From the NCBI GenBank assembly GCA_964392945.1, contig CAYMSH010000353.1, forward strand, positions 1 through 6,786: a stretch of 6,786 bases of DNA. Reading direction: 5' to 3'. The first letter of the stretch is position 1, and every line of letters starts with the position of its first letter. This DNA is from BS750m-G57 sp964392945. Lineage in GTDB: Bacteria > Planctomycetota > Phycisphaerae > SM23-33. The notes beneath the pieces are model-generated. The model saw only the letters and a program-made list of their open reading frames with translations. It ran no database searches and was not told where the DNA came from. Positions 4,313 to 6,786 of the stretch are shown piece after piece. The translations under genes and the position numbers were made by a program.

Positions 4313-6082
4313 TTACTGTTCCTCGGGCTCGATCGGGTCGGTTGGAATCAGGCCGGCGCCCGGGTCGCGACGAACGTCCAGCAGCGAGCCGCTGAACGAA
4401 TCGATCAGGGCCTTAACAGAGGGGTCTTCTGCTACTTCCGCGGTCTCTGCTGTGCTCAGACCGCCGAACGCCCTGGCCACAGGTCCCTGCGTGTCGGACC
4501 CGTCAGCCGGTAAAAGGTTGCAGCGGATCTCGGTATTCGCCAGCGATGTCATCGCCGCATTAACGTCGTCGATGATACTAACGCCCCGCCTGCGCAGGCC
4601 CTCGTAGTCGGGGCTGTACTCCAGGTCCAATACTCCCGAGGAGAATCGCAACACGCCGGCCGGGCCGAGCACACCGGCGATCGGCATCTGGCGAGCATAG
4701 CTTAAGGCGTCGATAACGGCGGGCCAATTGTCGGTCAGCCAGGCCCGGTCCCATTGGATATCCGATCCTTGCGAGACGGATTCAACAGGCGCATCGTCGT
4801 CGATCGGAGATTTGCGTTCGGAATCCGGCGCCGCTTGCGGCTTGGCGGGCTGGCCCTTGGGCTTTGGCTCGGACCGCCTGGCCTCAGGTCTGGGACGAGC
4901 GGCTAGAGGGGCTTTTTTTTTTTGGCCCGCACCCGGGCCGAGCGACGACAGCTGTTCGAGGCGTTCAACGATGCTCTCGGGGTTCATAAACTTCTCTGCC
5001 TCGGCCAGTCGAACCAGAGTGGCCTCGACGAGTCCGCGGGCGATGCTGGAACCGCGAATGTTCCGCCCGGCGGTCTGTATCAGGCCAAGTCCGTGTACGA
5101 GGACCGGCGTGCTGAACCGCGACGCCAATTCGGCCACTGCCTTCAGTTGCATCTCGGGGAGTTCCACCAGATCGCTGTCCGGCCCGCAGGTCGACACCAG
5201 CATCATATTGCGGTAAACCCCGCCCAGAGCAGTAACTATGCTATTAAGCGTCACCCCGCTGGCCAGCACCCCCGCCAGTGCGCCAAGCGCCGCCGATGAC
5301 TCGCCGTCGGCGATCGCGGTCACAATATCGTTCATCCGCTCGTCGGATGGAGTGCCCAGAATGCGTATTACACCATCGTCGGTAACCTCGCCCGAGGCCG
5401 ACATCAACTGGTCAAGCAGGCTCAGCCCATCACGCATCGAGCCGCTTGCGGCCCGGGCCACGCGGAACAACGCATCGTCGGCGGCTTTGACCTGCTCGGC
5501 GTCGCAGAGCGTTCGCAGGTGAGCGGCGATCCCGCGAGTGGGAATGTTGCGGAAGTCGAACCGCTGGCATCGCGACAGAATAGTGGCCGGGACTTTCTCG
5601 GTCTCCGTCGTAGAAAAGATGAACTTCACGTGCTCCGGCGGCTCTTCCAGCGTTTTCAGCAGCGCGTTGAACGCCTCACGCGTGAGCATGTGAACTTCGT
5701 CGATATAGTAAATCTTGTACCGGCATCGTGAGGGGCGAAAGATCGCGTTGGCGCGCAGTTCGCGGATCTCTTCGATACCGCGATTCGAGGCCCCGTCGAT
5801 CTCGATAACGTCCATATCGTCGCCGCGAGATATCGCCTGGCAGGCTTCGCATTCGTTACACGGCTCGGCAGTCGGTTCGTCGGAAGACAGGCAGTTCAAC
5901 GCCTTGGCCAGTATCCGGGCCATAGTCGTTTTGCCTACGCCGCGAGTACCGGTGAACAGAAATGCATGGGCCACGCGCCCGGTTTTGATCGCATTTACGA
6001 GAGTCTGGCCGATATGCTCCTGCCCGACGACTTCGTCGAACGTGTTGCTGCGATACTTTCGTGCCAGAACCAAGTAGGACAT
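4313..6082 (-). CDS. dnaX: DNA polymerase III clamp loader subunit gamma/tau
   Basis: DnaX is the AAA+ motor of the clamp loader, which opens and places the beta sliding clamp; the long tau form also ties the loader to polymerase and helicase. The protein has 589 residues from the ATG at 6082 (MSYLVLARKYR, the standard opening). An upstream in-frame extension to 6139 looks spurious. Visible parts are: Walker A GTRGVGKT (45-52), zinc-module cysteines 64, 75, 78 and 81, Walker B with IDEVH (127-131), sensor 1 FIFSTTETEKVP (154-165), the SRC motif with the arginine finger Arg171, and sensor 2 around Arg217 in GSMRDGL. The collar domain runs to about 380. Lys388-390 are encoded by an 11-A run, after which comes a Pro/Lys/Arg-rich linker (391-435) and a tau-specific C-terminal domain (about 440-589). 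The ribosome binding site is weak (GGAT, six A before the ATG). Confidence 0.97.
   Translation of the reverse strand: MSYLVLARKYRSNTFDEVVGQEHIGQTLVNAIKTGRVAHAFLFTGTRGVGKTTMARILAKALNCLSSDEPTAEPCNECEACQAISRGDDMDVIEIDGASNRGIEEIRELRANAIFRPSRCRYKIYYIDEVHMLTREAFNALLKTLEEPPEHVKFIFSTTETEKVPATILSRCQRFDFRNIPTRGIAAHLRTLCDAEQVKAADDALFRVARAASGSMRDGLSLLDQLMSASGEVTDDGVIRILGTPSDERMNDIVTAIADGESSAALGALAGVLASGVTLNSIVTALGGVYRNMMLVSTCGPDSDLVELPEMQLKAVAELASRFSTPVLVHGLGLIQTAGRNIRGSSIARGLVEATLVRLAEAEKFMNPESIVERLEQLSSLGPGAGQKKKAPLAARPRPEARRSEPKPKGQPAKPQAAPDSERKSPIDDDAPVESVSQGSDIQWDRAWLTDNWPAVIDALSYARQMPIAGVLGPAGVLRFSSGVLDLEYSPDYEGLRRRGVSIIDDVNAAMTSLANTEIRCNLLPADGSDTQGPVARAFGGLSTAETAEVAEDPSVKALIDSFSGSLLDVRRDPGAGLIPTDPIEPEEQ
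4913..4923 (-). other. A11 slippery run in dnaX, candidate programmed slippage site (gamma/tau)
   Basis: On the coding strand, CAA AAA AAA AAA GCC (Gln387, Lys388-390, Ala391) gives eleven consecutive A. In the -1 frame, stop TGA occurs at 4884-4886 after nine codons. In the +1 frame, stop TAG occurs at 4903-4905 after two further codons. Either shift therefore yields a protein of about 390-400 residues, the size expected for gamma, which keeps the ATPase and collar domains and loses the tau tail. Thermus dnaX uses transcriptional slippage on an A9 run and E. coli dnaX uses ribosomal -1 slippage at A6G; a run of 11 fits the Thermus mode best. A long homopolymer is also a spot for sequencing error, but the reading frame is intact on both sides as written. 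Confidence 0.75.
4924..4939 (-). other. GC-rich mRNA hairpin directly upstream of the dnaX A-run
   Basis: On the coding strand GGCCCG, loop GGTG, CGGGCC forms a six-pair all-GC stem whose last base touches the first A of the slippery run. A nascent stem-loop directly behind a homopolymer resembles the layout of an intrinsic terminator and is a known stimulator of transcriptional slippage in some mobile elements. It lies in the codons for the Gly/Pro stretch around residues 382-387. Confidence 0.6.
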
Positions 6083-6130
6083 TTTTTTATCCGAGCATCG
6101 TTTACCGGGCTTGCCCTTAACGCGTCGAAA

Positions 6131-6161
6131 GCCCTGCATAGCTCAAAGAGCGCCGCAGGGC
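6131..6161 (-). promoter_or_regulatory. Stem-loop in the dnaX leader, possible attenuator or SRP RNA 3' structure
   Basis: GCCCTGC (6131-6137) pairs exactly with GCAGGGC (6155-6161). Inside, GCTC and GAGC (6141-6144, 6148-6151) pair around a three-base loop, leaving a symmetrical 3x3 internal loop. In the - strand transcript the outer stem is followed by TTTC, a poor U-tract, 48 bases before the dnaX ATG. It could partly terminate SRP RNA transcripts, be a processing site, or have no role. No better terminator was found between the SRP RNA and dnaX. Confidence 0.45.
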
Positions 6162-6237
6162 CGCGATGGTTATAAAAAATGCCGTGCATGCTCCGCGTCG
6201 AACATGTGCATCAAGGCCCGCCCAACCAAATAGCTCC

Positions 6238-6334
6238 AGTCAGGCTGCCCTCCGGCACACGCTGCGAAACGCTTATGGCTGCTTCCTTCCGGACCTGACC
6301 AGGTTCACGGTGCAACGTTGCAGAGGACCCAACT
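6238..6334 (-). ncRNA. ffs: Signal recognition particle RNA, small bacterial (4.5S) type
   Basis: This RNA binds Ffh to form the SRP, which delivers ribosomes making membrane proteins to FtsY. The strand is set by the near-invariant core: the - strand reads CCTGGTCAGGTCCGGAAGG then AAGCAGCC, with the GGAA tetraloop at 6287-6290 and the asymmetric internal loop of helix 8. The ends were placed by pairing: AGTTGGGT (6334 to 6327) pairs over eight positions, including G-U pairs, with GCCTGACT (6245 to 6238). That gives about 97 bases, normal for the small form without an Alu domain. Exact ends are uncertain by a few bases. It lies just upstream of dnaX, as in Bacillus. No convincing promoter was recognised immediately before it. 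Confidence 0.95.
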
Positions 6335-6396
6335 TTCAACGCTAAAGGCCAAACGGGTTATCTTAACGCACATAACCCTCGGCGGAGCGTTCGGTC

Positions 6397-6408
6397 CCGC
6401 TATAGCGG
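6397..6408. repeat. Perfect 12-bp palindrome upstream of the SRP RNA
   Basis: CCGCTATAGCGG is identical on both strands and lies about 63 bases upstream of the SRP RNA 5' end. It could be a protein-binding site (operator) or chance. The sequence TTGACC, resembling a -35 box, lies upstream of it on the - strand, but its spacing to TATAGC is only ten bases, too short for a normal promoter. Confidence 0.35.
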
Positions 6409-6421
6409 ATTGCGGGTCAAA

Positions 6422-6434
6422 CCGATAAAATCGG
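6422..6434 (-). terminator. Weak terminator-like hairpin behind the unknown gene
   Basis: CCGAT and ATCGG form a five-pair stem around three bases. On the - strand it is followed by TTTG, a minimal U-tract. It is 92 bases past the stop of the partial gene at 6526. The stem is short, so termination here is only a possibility. Confidence 0.25.
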
Positions 6435-6490
6435 AATTCAGGGCACCGCTAGCGCCCCACCTAGCACGACGCCAAGATACTAACACAGAT

Positions 6491-6508
6491 CAACGCCACA
6501 ACGCCACA
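6491..6508. repeat. Two tandem CAACGCCA octamers behind the unknown gene
   Basis: CAACGCCA occurs twice in tandem followed by CA. Next to it, CAGAATTCTG (6507-6516) is a perfect 10-bp palindrome. These lie 10-35 bases downstream of the stop at 6526. The word resembles the CAACG/GTTGCC words in the other gene 3' gaps, though the match is loose. Confidence 0.4.
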
Positions 6509-6525
6509 GAATTCTGACGACATGA

Positions 6526-6786
6526 CTAAAGCCCAACCGACAGCGGCGCCTCTTGGAGTAAGTCCGCCAGGAGATCGTCGGTATCCAGCGTGGTCTGTGA
6601 GGCGGCGGTAGAGCCCGGGTCCTGCAATGCGTCGTAGAGTTCTCGCTCGACTGACGGTGTCGGTTCGGGGCTCTCGTCGGCGATAGGTAATATCGGCTGA
6701 TCTACTGCTACTGTCAGTACCGCCGGATTCGGTGCAGACTCGCTTGCTGACGATTCAGGCGACGGCGACTGGCTCACTGAAGTGAC
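6526..6786 (-). CDS. Unrecognised protein, C-terminal low-complexity tail only (5' truncated by the window edge)
   Basis: The frame is open to the window end; 86 residues and a TAG stop are visible. The GTG at 6777 need not be a start, since codons upstream of it (Val-Thr-Ser) remain open. The sequence is rich in Ser, Pro, Ala, Asp and Glu. Stretches such as SQSPSPESSASESAPNP look disordered, and the acidic end DTDDLLADLLQEAPLSVGL could form a short amphipathic helix. No domain was recognised, so function cannot be given. It may be the tail of a larger protein of the same transcription direction as the SRP RNA. A chance open frame is possible, but the stop lies in a plausible place before a non-coding gap of 191 bases. 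Confidence 0.5.
   Translation of the reverse strand, partial: VTSVSQSPSPESSASESAPNPAVLTVAVDQPILPIADESPEPTPSVERELYDALQDPGSTAASQTTLDTDDLLADLLQEAPLSVGL

Noticed and set aside
6083..6139. Nineteen-residue N-terminal extension of DnaX
   Set aside because: Family members begin at MSYLVLARKYR; the extension is basic, overlaps the leader stem-loop region and begins at a rare start.
6180..6237. Possible intrinsic terminator for the SRP RNA ending in the T-run near 6170-6175
   Set aside because: The best pairing before the T-run is a five-pair stem with a very long loop, which is too weak to call.

Overview
The window looks like a housekeeping segment of a bacterial chromosome with moderately high GC and sigma-54. 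The organism is probably Planctomycetota-like, possibly Phycisphaerae. That rests on the RpoN region I wording (KLAPRIIQAMEILQLP) and on short-word repeats in the intergenic gaps. It is an inference from recall and was not tested.

Layout. On the + strand, 2..1285 is the 3' part of a permease gene (APC superfamily) fused to a PTS EIIA-type domain. Everything else is on the - strand, listed here in transcription order: the C-terminal tail of an unrecognised protein (6526..6786, cut by the window edge); the small SRP RNA (6238..6334); dnaX (4313..6082); ybaB/ebfC (3749..4075); recR (3120..3719); and rpoN (1403..2887), which converges on the permease gene. The order SRP RNA, dnaX, ybaB, recR is a known conserved cluster, as in Bacillus. 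It joins protein targeting RNA, the DNA polymerase III clamp loader, a nucleoid-associated protein and a recombination mediator. RpoN follows as a separate unit with its own candidate promoter.

Two things stand out. First, dnaX carries an uninterrupted run of 11 A on the coding strand at the border between the AAA+/collar part and the tau-specific tail. A GC-rich hairpin abuts its 5' side, and stops follow within 3 and 10 codons in the two shifted frames. This is the architecture expected for a programmed gamma/tau switch by slippage. Second, the gaps behind gene 3' ends hold short-word repeats: nine GTYGCY-like hexamers and four CCAATTN heptamers behind recR, and a ~130-bp imperfect inverted repeat of CCAANNN heptads around a 10-bp-stem perfect hairpin behind dnaX. 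Weaker relatives lie behind the permease gene and the unknown gene. They resemble the heptanucleotide repeats of cyanobacteria in style and may be an undescribed family in this lineage.

No tRNA, insertion sequence, CRISPR array or phage gene was seen. Most of the coding content is conventional; the novelty is in the dnaX recoding site, the intergenic repeats and the permease-EIIA fusion.
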